A DNA stretch of 11,863 nucleotides from Chloroflexota bacterium (GTDB taxonomy: Bacteria; Chloroflexota; Anaerolineae; UBA3071), in assembly GCA_014383605.1 (NCBI GenBank), contig JACNHM010000342.1:1-11863 (forward strand). Reading direction: 5' to 3'. Positions within the stretch are counted from its first letter, which is position 1. Each line of letters begins with the position of its first letter. The position numbers and the translations under genes were made by a program. Below are positions 1 to 5,930 of this stretch, piece by piece. The notes beneath the pieces were generated by a model. The model saw only the letters and a program-made list of their open reading frames with translations, did no database searches and was not told where the DNA came from.

Positions 1-32
1 GTTGGTCGTCGGTTCGAATCCGGCGGGGCCCA
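1..32 (+). tRNA. 3' end of a tRNA (partial)
   Basis: The window opens inside a tRNA. A five-pair T stem (8-12 with 20-24, one G-T wobble) encloses the seven-base loop TTCGAAT. The 3' acceptor strand GGGGCCC (25-31) and discriminator A32 follow. CCA is not encoded: the next bases are TAC. The anticodon lies outside the window, so the isotype cannot be given. Confidence 0.85.
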
Positions 33-40
33 TACAATGA

Positions 41-80
41 CAAACGTCCCAGTCGTCGTATTGCGCGGCTGGGACGTTTG
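41..80. terminator. Perfect 12-bp hairpin, probable bidirectional terminator
   Basis: CAAACGTCCCAG (41-52) and CTGGGACGTTTG (69-80) are perfect reverse complements around a 16-base loop. The hairpin lies between the end of the tRNA and the end of the convergent minus-strand gene, where a terminator is expected. Neither side has a clean T run, so intrinsic termination is inferred from position and stem strength only. Confidence 0.55.
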
Positions 81-122
81 CCCTTCACATGCCCTTTATC
101 ACCTTCTAAGGTGGATTGCCTA

Positions 123-143
123 TCGATCATCGGTCATCGGTCA
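123..143. repeat. Three tandem heptamers overlapping a stop codon
   Basis: On the plus strand the units are TCGATCA, TCGGTCA and TCGGTCA. The last unit contains the complement of the TGA stop of the minus-strand gene at 141-926, so the array begins exactly at the end of that gene. Confidence 0.7.
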
Positions 144-926
144 ACGCTTCCCCTCCAGGCGGTCCATGGCTTCTTCGTAGCTGATGAGCTCCAGCCGCTG
201 CAGGACGGCCAGGGCGGTCTGGCGTACCCTTTTGTTGCCATCTTCCTCGGCCATCTGCCAGAAGCGGGCGATGAGCGTTTCCGGAACGTCGCAGCCCATC
301 CACTGGTAAGTGTCATGGATGACAATGGCGGCCACGCCGCGAACCTTGGAGGTGGGGTGGGCGAGCGCCTCGTGGAGGAGCGCCAGGGCACGTTCGTCCC
401 CGGTGAGGCAGGCGATACTGGCCGCCATCTCCAGCGAGGCCTCACGCCGCCGGGCAGCGAAGTTGTCGTACTTGCGCTGGTAGCGGAACGCCTCTCCCAG
501 GAAAGGTAGCAGTTCCTGGATCCTGGCGACGCGTTCACCCTCTCTCCTGACCAGCCTGGCCAGTTCCTCGAAAACCATCTCCTCCACGTTGGTGTAAGCG
601 GTCCCGCCAATCTCACGAGTGATGCGTTCCAGTTCGATCAGCGCTGTGACGTGTTCCGGTGTTGGCCAGTCACTGGTTTGCACCCTGGAGATCAGTTTCC
701 AGACCGCCTCCCGCTCGCGGTCGGGGTTTTGTACCACGGCGTGCAGATCCCGCAACGCTTCGTGGTACTGCTTACGGAGTTGGGCTTCGATGTAGCGGTC
801 GAACCCGGTCCGAAACTCCGGATCGGTTTCCAGTAAGTGGCCCAACCGCTCGGCCATGGTCTCGCCCTCGCCAGGGATGAACTGGCCTACCAATTCCGTC
901 CCCCCTGCTTTGAAGCTGTCTGACAT
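141..926 (-). CDS. HEAT-repeat-like protein of unknown function
   Basis: A 261-aa soluble protein with no signal peptide or membrane segment. I do not recognise a family. It is almost wholly helical and charged. Residues about 165-250 look like two or three HEAT/Armadillo-type helical pairs: one carries 'HPTSKVRGVAAIVIHD', the next 'DGNKRVRQTALAVLQRL', with the regular Val-Arg/Ala spacing of such repeats. Residues 95-160 are also helical and Arg/Glu-rich. The frame stays open far upstream to 1361, but ATG at 926 is preferred: GAGGTG stands four bases before it, and the upstream translation runs antisense across the UPF0175 gene and is Arg/Cys-rich nonsense. It is probably co-transcribed with the UPF0175 gene from the promoter at 1441-1468. 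HEAT repeats usually mediate protein contacts; any role here is unknown. Confidence 0.75.
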   Translation of the reverse strand: MSDSFKAGGTELVGQFIPGEGETMAERLGHLLETDPEFRTGFDRYIEAQLRKQYHEALRDLHAVVQNPDREREAVWKLISRVQTSDWPTPEHVTALIELERITREIGGTAYTNVEEMVFEELARLVRREGERVARIQELLPFLGEAFRYQRKYDNFAARRREASLEMAASIACLTGDERALALLHEALAHPTSKVRGVAAIVIHDTYQWMGCDVPETLIARFWQMAEEDGNKRVRQTALAVLQRLELISYEEAMDRLEGKR

Positions 927-956
927 TCTACACCTCAAGATTCTCACACCTGGACG

Positions 957-1012
957 GGCTGAGTGAGACGGTGATTCGGACAGAACCGCATTGCAGGTTC
1001 GATCACTCAGCC
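957..1012. repeat. 56-bp nested inverted-repeat element
   Basis: GGCTGAGTGA (957-966) and TCACTCAGCC (1003-1012) are perfect 10-bp inverted repeats. Inside them, GAACC (983-987) and GGTTC (996-1000) form a second stem with an 8-base loop. Outer plus inner arms give a REP- or miniature-element-like structure. It lies at the broken end of the PIN gene, and the premature stop is inside its 3' arm on the plus strand. It could instead act as a minus-strand terminator or attenuator between the UPF0175 and HEAT-like genes. The ends lack the AAC/GTT core of integron attC sites. Confidence 0.6.
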
Positions 1013-1087
1013 AGAAACCTTGGGCTCGTAGCTCGCTAACCTGGCCAGGGCGATAAAAGGACTGGCGTTGGCAACAGCAGAGCTCAT
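1007..1087 (-). pseudogene. Truncated PIN-domain toxin (DUF3368-like), N-terminal stub
   Basis: An ATG overlapping the stop of the UPF0175 gene (shared ATGA, 1087-1084) opens a 26-codon frame ending in TGA at 1009-1007. It begins MSSAVANASPFIALARL, which matches the N-terminal strand and helix of DUF3368 PIN toxins (typically Val-Val-Ser-Asn/Asp-x-Ser-Pro-Leu-Ile-x-Leu-Ala-Arg). UPF0175 genes are commonly followed by exactly this toxin with this overlap. Similarity stops after about residue 17. The remaining roughly 130 residues, including the later acidic residues of the PIN active site, are absent, and only about 80 bases remain before the next gene. It is therefore a remnant that cannot make a working nuclease. 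The call rests on the short motif plus context. Confidence 0.65.
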
Positions 1088-1377
1088 GGCGCTGTCTCGC
1101 GTACTGCTTCTCCCAAGGCCTCAGCCTCGCGAAGTTCGATGTCTGGCTCTTCATCGGTGTAAGACACCCATTCGATGCCGTGCTGCCGGGTGATGTCCAT
1201 AAAATCAGACACGCTGACCCCGGCCACCTCCGACGCCTTCCCCGCCGAAACTCTGCGATGTCGAAACAACTCCAGTGCAGCCCAGAGCTGTACTTCCCGC
1301 TCCATCTCCTGGCGGGACATGCGCAGTAGAGTCGGCAAGTCCGAAGGAACCTTGACTTCAAGAGAGACGGTTCCCAT
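1084..1377 (-). CDS. UPF0175 family antitoxin-like protein
   Basis: A 97-aa protein, the usual size for UPF0175. The N-terminus has a short strand (VSLEVKVPSDL), followed by helices. The family's most recognisable stretch is at residues 34-70: an Ala-Leu-Glu-Leu-Phe helix, 'VSAGKASEVAGVSVSDFM' forming a helix-turn-helix-like element, then a Gly-Ile-Glu-Trp strand and an acidic tail. Family members are small DNA-binding-type proteins that commonly precede a DUF3368 PIN toxin and are regarded as putative antitoxins. Here that partner is only a stub overlapping the stop codon, so the gene is an orphan. ATG 1377 is fixed by AAGGAGG seven bases upstream and by the promoter at 1441-1468. It probably now acts as a lone autoregulator or is decaying. 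Confidence 0.85.
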   Translation of the reverse strand: MGTVSLEVKVPSDLPTLLRMSRQEMEREVQLWAALELFRHRRVSAGKASEVAGVSVSDFMDITRQHGIEWVSYTDEEPDIELREAEALGEAVRETAP

Positions 1378-1440
1378 AAAGCATCCTCCTTGATCTAGCC
1401 ATCAGCGTGAACCAGGACGCCGTCCATATGTGCGATGTAC

Positions 1441-1468
1441 ATTATACACACCCTGGCTGATTGGTCAA
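1441..1468 (-). promoter_or_regulatory. Sigma70-type promoter for the UPF0175 gene
   Basis: On the minus strand TTGACC (1468-1463) and a perfect TATAAT (1446-1441) are separated by 16 bases. Transcription would start near 1434, giving a leader of about 57 bases before ATG 1377 with its AAGGAGG site. Confidence 0.7.
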
Positions 1469-1531
1469 GCTGGCGTACTTTGGCATCTTCGGACACTGCT
1501 TGTACAGTTCATAAGCGTCGGGGAGAATGGA

Positions 1532-1570
1532 TCAAACCCGTTTGACAATCTGGCCCCTCTGTGCTATCCT
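1532..1570 (+). promoter_or_regulatory. Sigma70-type promoter with a dyad over the -35
   Basis: TTGACA (1542-1547) and TATCCT (1565-1570) have the ideal 17-base spacing, pointing at the gene at 1614. TCAAAC (1532-1537) and GTTTGA (1540-1545) form a dyad with a 2-base centre that runs into the -35, a plausible repressor site. The start would be near 1577. The rest of 1378-1613, between the divergent genes, shows nothing further. Confidence 0.65.
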
Positions 1571-1613
1571 GAGACCATCCAAACAGCCCAGCAAGGAGTA
1601 GGAGGGGAATACC

Positions 1614-2570
1614 ATGACACTCACGATCATCATCGCCGGCGCGCTGCTGTTTCTGGTCTCGCTGCTCTGGTACATCGGGACGGGGCGGCTGCTGCGCGGC
1701 GAGCGAGCCAGCCTGCGCGGCGCCGGGACGGCGCGGCCCGTTTCGCTGGCCGCGGAGGTGGCGGCGGCACCTCTCCCGCCGCCCACGCGGGGCGGACGGG
1801 GACCACACCCTGTCCCCAAGACGCCAACTAAACACCGCATCAGCCGCGAGTTCCGCCTGACCTACACCCGCCGCATCTACGTGCACAAAGCCTTCCGCCT
1901 GGAGGTGGTCATCGCCCCCGAAGCGCAAGGGCTGCCGGAGCTGACGGCCCAGGAACAGCGGCAACTCAAGGAAGCGCTCCGGGACAGGCTGGAGTTCGAG
2001 GCCCTGGAAGCGGAGCCTTTGGTGCAGGTTGAGCTCAAGTGCGACGAAGAGGCCTTCGAGATCCTGGAGGCGGCCCAGGCCCAGCCGCTGAGCAAGGATC
2101 GGGACACCCGCTTCCCCTTCCTGATCAAAGCACTCCAGGCCGAGGACTGCCTCCTCACCGTCGTCATCTCCTACCTGCGGGAAGTGGACGTGCCGGAGAC
2201 GGTGAAGACGGTGGAGATCGTGGAGACGGTGGAGGAAAGCGCCTCCGGCATCAGCCGGACGCGGGTCACCAAGAGCATCAAAACGCCCGCCGGGCAGGAA
2301 ACCGCGACTTCGCCGCTGAAGGCCATCCCCCTCACCGTGGAGGTCAAGAGCTTCTGGCGCTTCAGCGCCTCCAGCCTCTCGCTGCTGCAGAAGGCCCTGG
2401 GGCCGGTGGTGGTGCTCGTCCTGCTGGCCATCGCCCTGGCCAGCGGCCGTCAGATTGACCGCACCGAGGCCATCTGGTACGGCATCGTGGGCATCGCCAA
2501 CGCGGCGGGCATCCCCCTCATTGACGCCGTGGCCAAGCCTTTCGCGGCCCCAGGGGAAGAAGAAGGCTGA
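1614..2570 (+). CDS. Unrecognised membrane-anchored protein with two hydrophobic segments
   Basis: A 318-aa protein. Residues 4-21 are a strongly hydrophobic segment with no clear signal-peptidase site, so it looks like an N-terminal anchor. Residues 30-75 are a Gly/Pro/Arg-rich low-complexity linker. Residues 78-255 are a charged domain with alternating strands and helices (a basic Tyr-Thr-Arg-Arg start, a Gln/Glu-rich helix at 112-130, and a Val/Glu/Thr-rich near-repeat at 193-208). A second hydrophobic segment lies at 263-277, followed by a tail with a weakly hydrophobic helix (287-309) and an acidic end. No catalytic motif is visible and I cannot name a family. AGGAGGG seven bases before ATG 1614 and the promoter at 1542-1570 support the start. 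The aminotransferase gene begins nine bases after the stop, so the two are probably one transcript. Confidence 0.75.
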   Translation: MTLTIIIAGALLFLVSLLWYIGTGRLLRGERASLRGAGTARPVSLAAEVAAAPLPPPTRGGRGPHPVPKTPTKHRISREFRLTYTRRIYVHKAFRLEVVIAPEAQGLPELTAQEQRQLKEALRDRLEFEALEAEPLVQVELKCDEEAFEILEAAQAQPLSKDRDTRFPFLIKALQAEDCLLTVVISYLREVDVPETVKTVEIVETVEESASGISRTRVTKSIKTPAGQETATSPLKAIPLTVEVKSFWRFSASSLSLLQKALGPVVVLVLLAIALASGRQIDRTEAIWYGIVGIANAAGIPLIDAVAKPFAAPGEEEG

Positions 2571-2579
2571 GCCTGTCCC

Positions 2580-3425
2580 ATGCCCATACCGGAATACGTC
2601 TCCCTCAACGGTGAGATCGTCCGCGCCGACGCGGCGCGGGTCTGCGTTCTCACCCCTGCCCTGCTGCACAGCTTCGGCGTGTACGAGTCCGTGCGCGTCG
2701 AGCAAGGCGTCGCCTTCCACCTGGACGATCACCTGCAGCGGCTGGCCAACTCCGCGGCGCGGATCGAGCTGGAGTTGCCCGCCCCGCCTGAGGTCATCAA
2801 CTCCTGGGTGGAACCGCTGTTGACCCGCGCCGGGGTGACCCACTGCCTGCTGCGCATCGTCGCCCTGGGACCGACGCCGGGCAACGGCCCCCTCTGCGCC
2901 CTCTGGCCCCAGGAGCCGCCGCACTATCCGCCCGTCCTCTACGAGCGGGGCGTCGAGCTTATCACCGTGCAGGGCGTGCGCTACCTGCCGCAGGCCAAGT
3001 CGCTGAACACCCTGTTGAACTTCCTGGCCCGCCGGGAGGCCCGCCGGCAGGGGGTGCACGAGGCGCTGTTGCATCAGGGGGACGTGGTCACGGAGGGAGC
3101 CAGCAGCAACTTCTTCGTCGTGCGGGCGGGACGGCTGCTGACCGCGCCGGTAGAGATGGTGCTGCCCGGCGTCACGCGGGCGCTGGTCCTGCGTTTGGCC
3201 CAGGAAGCGTCCATCCCCACCGAGGAACGGCCGCTGAGCCTCTCCGAGCGGGAGGCGTGGCAGGAGGCCTTCATCACCAGCACCAGCCGCAAGGTATTGC
3301 CCGTCACCCGCCTGGACGGGCAGCCGGTGGGCGACGGGCGGGTGGGCCCGCTCACCCGCCGCCTGATGGACATCTTCGCCGCCTACGACCGGCAGTATCT
3401 GGCCAGCCGCAGCGAGAGCCAGTGA
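2580..3425 (+). CDS. Class IV PLP-dependent aminotransferase (D-amino-acid transaminase-like)
   Basis: A 281-aa protein, the normal length for fold-type IV PLP enzymes (branched-chain and D-amino-acid transaminases, aminodeoxychorismate lyase). It should transfer an amino group to or from a 2-oxo acid, in the cytoplasm. Lys140 in 'QAKSLNTLLNFLARREA' aligns with the PLP Schiff-base lysine. 'HEALLHQGDVVTEGASSNFF' (160-179) carries Glu172, which contacts the pyridine nitrogen in this fold. Leu-Pro-Gly-Val-Thr-Arg (195-200) and 'FITSTSRKVLPVTRLDG' (231-247) are the phosphate-binding loops. Overall the wording is closest to bacterial D-amino-acid transaminase. However, the Arg-x-His carboxylate trap of that enzyme is not seen: the aligned loop is Leu-Gly-Pro-Thr-Pro-Gly-Asn-Gly (96-103). 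The substrate is therefore left open. It follows the membrane protein gene by nine bases. Confidence 0.85.
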   Translation: MPIPEYVSLNGEIVRADAARVCVLTPALLHSFGVYESVRVEQGVAFHLDDHLQRLANSAARIELELPAPPEVINSWVEPLLTRAGVTHCLLRIVALGPTPGNGPLCALWPQEPPHYPPVLYERGVELITVQGVRYLPQAKSLNTLLNFLARREARRQGVHEALLHQGDVVTEGASSNFFVVRAGRLLTAPVEMVLPGVTRALVLRLAQEASIPTEERPLSLSEREAWQEAFITSTSRKVLPVTRLDGQPVGDGRVGPLTRRLMDIFAAYDRQYLASRSESQ

Positions 3426-3508
3426 GAATCAAAAGGCCCGGTGCTCCCCTGGTGTCTTTGTGCCTTCGTGGTGAGTTTTCAGCTCCCTCAGCCACATCGG
3501 CGATAACG

Positions 3509-3539
3509 TGTCAACATAGCCCTTTCCGCGATGTTGACA
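3509..3539. promoter_or_regulatory. 9-bp inverted repeat overlapping the -35, candidate operator
   Basis: TGTCAACAT (3509-3517) and ATGTTGACA (3531-3539) are perfect inverted repeats with centres 22 bases apart, about two helical turns. The right arm contains the whole -35 hexamer. That geometry suits a dimeric repressor acting on the redox operon. The preceding 3426-3508 stretch shows no gene or clear terminator. Confidence 0.55.
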
Positions 3540-3563
3540 TACTTCCCCACCTTCTGGTATAAT
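3534..3563 (+). promoter_or_regulatory. Consensus sigma70-type promoter of the Hdr operon
   Basis: TTGACA (3534-3539) and TATAAT (3558-3563) are both perfect, with an 18-base spacer ending in TGG, which gives an extended -10 (TGn). Transcription should start near 3570, leaving a leader of about 165 bases before hdrCB. It is the strongest promoter-like sequence in the window. Confidence 0.8.
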
Positions 3564-3569
3564 ACCACC

Positions 3570-3693
3570 GCCAATTCGCCCCTGAAGTGGCTTGCACCTG
3601 CCGAATTGGTTTGTCCTCAAGCTTATCCTGAGTGAAGCGCACACCGTCTCTTTGGCCAACGGCCTTCGCCTCGGTCAGGAGACCTCCGGCGAA
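3570..3693 (+). other. Structured 5' leader with two hairpins
   Basis: CCAATTCG (3571-3578) pairs with CGAATTGG (3602-3609), a stem at the very 5' end of the transcript. TTCGCC (3665-3670) pairs with GGCGAA (3688-3693) and encloses GGTC (3673-3676) with GACC (3681-3684), leaving an AGGA loop. I do not recognise a known riboswitch or T-box. The leader may be regulatory or may be inserted dispersed-repeat sequence. The ribosome site used by hdrCB (AAGGAA, 3723-3728) lies outside both stems. Confidence 0.4.
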
Positions 3694-3736
3694 CGACGTT
3701 GATGCCATGGAATGGAAATGGAAAGGAAACTGACCG

Positions 3737-4915
3737 ATGTCCAATCCGCTCACGCCACCGGCCGAGACGTTTCTGGCCACCGTGTCCGCGCTGCGCGGGG
3801 GCGAACGGGTGATCACCTGCTACCAATGTGGCACCTGCTCCGGCTCCTGCCCCACGGCCACAGCCATGGACTACACACCCCGTGCTCTCCTGCACATGAT
3901 CCGGCTGGGCATGGAAAAGCGGGTGCTGCACAGCCGCGCCATCTGGCTCTGCACCTCTTGCTACCTCTGCACCGAACGCTGCCCGCGGGAGATCAAGATC
4001 ACCGACGCCCTCATCAGCCTGCGCAGCCTGGCCATTGACCGCGACCTGCAGGTGCCGGAGAACCTGAAGGTGTTGCGCGATACTGTGACCACCCACTACA
4101 ACATCTCCGGCGACGCCAACGACACCCGCCTCATCTGGAGCCAGAACCTGGAGGAGGACGCCCTGGCCTTCCGGCAGAAGCGCCAGGCGGAGGTGCTTTT
4201 CTTCATCGGCTGCGTGGCCTCGTTCTATCCCATGGTCTATGGCATCCCCCAGGCCATGGTGCAGGTGATGGGGAGCGCTGGCGTGGACTTCGCCACGCTG
4301 GGCGGCGACGAATGGTGCTGCGGCTATCCCCTCTACAGCGCCGGGATGGAGGGCGAGGTGGCGGCGCTGATGGAGCACAACGTCGCCCGGGCGCGGGCCA
4401 TGGGCGTCAAAACGCTGGTCACCACCTGTCCCTCCTGCTACTACACCTGGGAGCACATCTACCCCCGCCTGGGGGCGCCGCGGCTGGGCTTCGAGGTGCT
4501 GCACGCCAGCCAGTACCTGGCCCGGCTCATCGAGGACGGCAAGCTGAAGCTGGGCTCCGTCGAGCAGGTGGTCACCTATCACGACCCCTGCGACCTGGGC
4601 CGCAAAAGCGGCGTCTACGACGCGCCCCGCTACGTGATCGAAGCCATCCCCGGCGTCGAGTTTCGGGAGTTCGAGGCCACCCGCCAGGACGCCATGTGCT
4701 GCGGCGGCGGCGGCGATGTGCAGATCGTGGACGACAGCGTGACGGCAGAGGTGGCCGGCCGGCGGGTGCAGCAGGCCCAGAAGACGGGCGCTCGCATTCT
4801 CCTGTCCGCCTGCCAGCAGTGCAAGCGCACGCTGATGGCCGCCACCCGCAAAGAAAAGGTGCGCATGCGGGTGATGGATCTGGCGGAGCTGGTGTGGCAA
4901 GCGGTGGGGGATTGA
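3737..4915 (+). CDS. Heterodisulfide reductase HdrC-HdrB fusion (HdrD-like, soluble)
   Basis: A 392-aa cytoplasmic iron-sulfur protein joining an HdrC-type ferredoxin to an HdrB-type catalytic half. Two [4Fe-4S] motifs open it: C28/C31/C34/C38 and C72/C75/C78/C82. Two complete CCG domains follow: C159, C194-C195, C231, C234 and C285, C321-C322, C359, C362. In HdrB these hold the paired non-cubane clusters that reduce a disulfide. All expected cysteines are present, so the site looks catalytically competent. Methanogens use CoM-S-S-CoB, but a bacterium is unlikely to, so the acceptor is unknown. The domain order is that of HdrD, yet there is no membrane partner. AAGGAA eight bases before ATG 3737 supports the start; the ATG at 3712 is out of frame. 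It is the first gene of the operon and should receive electrons from HdrA at 5931. Confidence 0.9.
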   Translation: MSNPLTPPAETFLATVSALRGGERVITCYQCGTCSGSCPTATAMDYTPRALLHMIRLGMEKRVLHSRAIWLCTSCYLCTERCPREIKITDALISLRSLAIDRDLQVPENLKVLRDTVTTHYNISGDANDTRLIWSQNLEEDALAFRQKRQAEVLFFIGCVASFYPMVYGIPQAMVQVMGSAGVDFATLGGDEWCCGYPLYSAGMEGEVAALMEHNVARARAMGVKTLVTTCPSCYYTWEHIYPRLGAPRLGFEVLHASQYLARLIEDGKLKLGSVEQVVTYHDPCDLGRKSGVYDAPRYVIEAIPGVEFREFEATRQDAMCCGGGGDVQIVDDSVTAEVAGRRVQQAQKTGARILLSACQQCKRTLMAATRKEKVRMRVMDLAELVWQAVGD

Positions 4916-4957
4916 GGGAAGAAGAGCCACAAGTGGACGAGGCAACGAGGTGCACTG

Positions 4958-5806
4958 GTGAGACCAGAATGTATTGTCGAGAGACTGGCGCCGGTTTTCC
5001 AGAGTGATGGTGTAAGCCTGGCAACCCTCTTCGGCTCGACGGCAAGGGGTGACGGAGCGCCGCGGGACGTGGATGTGGCCGTGCTATTCGAGCGCTACAG
5101 CTTCGACCGTTATCTGGCTTTGCAGGAGGCGCTATGCCAGGCTCTGGGTACGCGCCAGGTGGATCTGGTGGTCCTCAACCGAGCCAATGCCGTGCTGAAG
5201 CTCAACGCCCTGCTGGAAGGGGTGCAGCTTTACACCAGAGATGCCAGCCAGGTGCCGGATTTCGTAGCTCAGGTCCTCTTCGAGTACGACGACTACCGCC
5301 ACTTCAAAGCAGAGTATGACCTGCAATTCGAGCAGCGATGCCAGGAGGGATTGAGTATGTCAGAACGGCAACTGAACCGCGAACGGGTGCAGATCCTGTT
5401 GTCCGCACTGGATGAGGCGGTGGCCCGGCTCCGAGAATTGCGCGAACGGTTCGACTCCTTCGAGGGATTCTATGCCGACGTGGATACCAGGGAGCTGGGC
5501 GTGCACTACCTGCGCATTGCGCTGGAGGCGGTTCTCGACGTCTGTCGTCACTTCCTGGCAGTGGTCGGCGTGAGCTTGATCGAACTGGACACGACGAACT
5601 TGATCCAATTGGCCGGGGAGAAGGGATTGCTGGAGCCTGCCTTTGCGCGCCGCATTCGCGGCATGGCCGGCATGCGCAACGCCATTGTCCACATCTATTG
5701 GCGCTTGGACTACGAGGCAGTTTACCAGGCCCTGACACAGGAACTGACCGACTTCGATGAATTTGCGCGACAGGTGCAGAGCTATCTGACCCACACAGAG
5801 AAGTAA
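4958..5806 (+). CDS. mntA-hepT: MNT nucleotidyltransferase-HEPN toxin in one chain (MntA-HepT type)
   Basis: A 282-aa protein uniting both halves of a type VII toxin-antitoxin pair. Residues 1-133 are a minimal nucleotidyltransferase with Gly26-Ser27, Asp37-x-Asp39 and Asp69, the metal-binding set. The GS-to-DxD gap is nine residues rather than the usual ten. Residues 134-282 are a DUF86/HepT-like HEPN helical bundle with the RNase motif Arg240-x4-His245-x-Tyr247. In studied pairs the tyrosine of RX4HXY is AMPylated by MntA, which disarms the RNase. The two are normally separate genes; here no stop divides them. The start is GTG 4958, after GAGGTG (4947-4952). A second start signal lies inside (see 5343-5359). 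The gene interrupts the Hdr operon, 42 bases after hdrCB. A natural fusion, dual product, or lost stop/frameshift all remain possible. Confidence 0.85.
   Translation: MRPECIVERLAPVFQSDGVSLATLFGSTARGDGAPRDVDVAVLFERYSFDRYLALQEALCQALGTRQVDLVVLNRANAVLKLNALLEGVQLYTRDASQVPDFVAQVLFEYDDYRHFKAEYDLQFEQRCQEGLSMSERQLNRERVQILLSALDEAVARLRELRERFDSFEGFYADVDTRELGVHYLRIALEAVLDVCRHFLAVVGVSLIELDTTNLIQLAGEKGLLEPAFARRIRGMAGMRNAIVHIYWRLDYEAVYQALTQELTDFDEFARQVQSYLTHTEK
5343..5359 (+). promoter_or_regulatory. Internal ribosome-binding site and ATG for a separate HepT
   Basis: AGGAGGG (5343-5349) stands seven bases before ATG 5357, exactly where a free-standing HepT would begin (Met134 of the fused frame, sequence MSERQLNRERVQ). 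A TGA occurs at 5352-5354 in the frame offset by one. The arrangement is what two overlapping genes would leave, so an independent 149-aa HepT could be made as well as the fusion. Confidence 0.55.
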
Positions 5807-5898
5807 ACAAGGAACCAAGGAGACAGGTAGACAAGGGAAAGCCAGGTAGAGCGCTCATGCTCCCCCTTGTGTACTTGTGTACTTGTCTACTTGTGTAC
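5805..5898. repeat. Opposed octamer arrays before hdrA
   Basis: Four degenerate octamers (5805-5836: AAACAAGG, AACCAAGG, AGACAGGT, AGACAAGG) face four octamers of the opposite orientation (5867-5898: TTGTGTAC, TTGTGTAC, TTGTCTAC, TTGTGTAC). GTAGACAAG (5827-5835) is the perfect complement of 5882-5890. Arms 5827-5837 and 5864-5874 pair at 10 of 11 positions around a 26-base loop. The arrays fill the gap between the MNT-HEPN gene and hdrA. Confidence 0.7.
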
Positions 5899-5930
5899 TT
5901 TCCATGCGAAGCATTGGAGAAGAACAAGCC

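Noticed and set aside
1..32. Attachment site of an integrated element at the tRNA 3' end
   Set aside because: No second copy of the tRNA end and no integrase gene occur within the window.
957..1012. Integron attC site
   Set aside because: The nested arms suggested it, but the terminal RYYYAAC/GTTRRRY core sites are missing and no integrase or cassette array is seen.
927..1361. N-terminal extension of the HEAT-like protein to a 406-aa product
   Set aside because: The extension runs in a different frame across the UPF0175 gene and toxin stub and is Arg/Cys-rich; ATG 926 has its own ribosome site.
1509..3074. Minus-strand open frame (521 codons) opposite the membrane protein and aminotransferase
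   Set aside because: Low-complexity, Gln/Arg/Gly-rich translation with no motif. The plus-strand genes have good ribosome sites, a promoter and recognisable enzyme motifs.
3623..4945. Minus-strand open frame (440 codons) opposite hdrCB
   Set aside because: Antisense shadow. The sense strand has complete CCG and ferredoxin cysteine patterns.
5805..5898. CRISPR array
   Set aside because: Units are only 8 bp, back to back, with no spacers and no cas genes.
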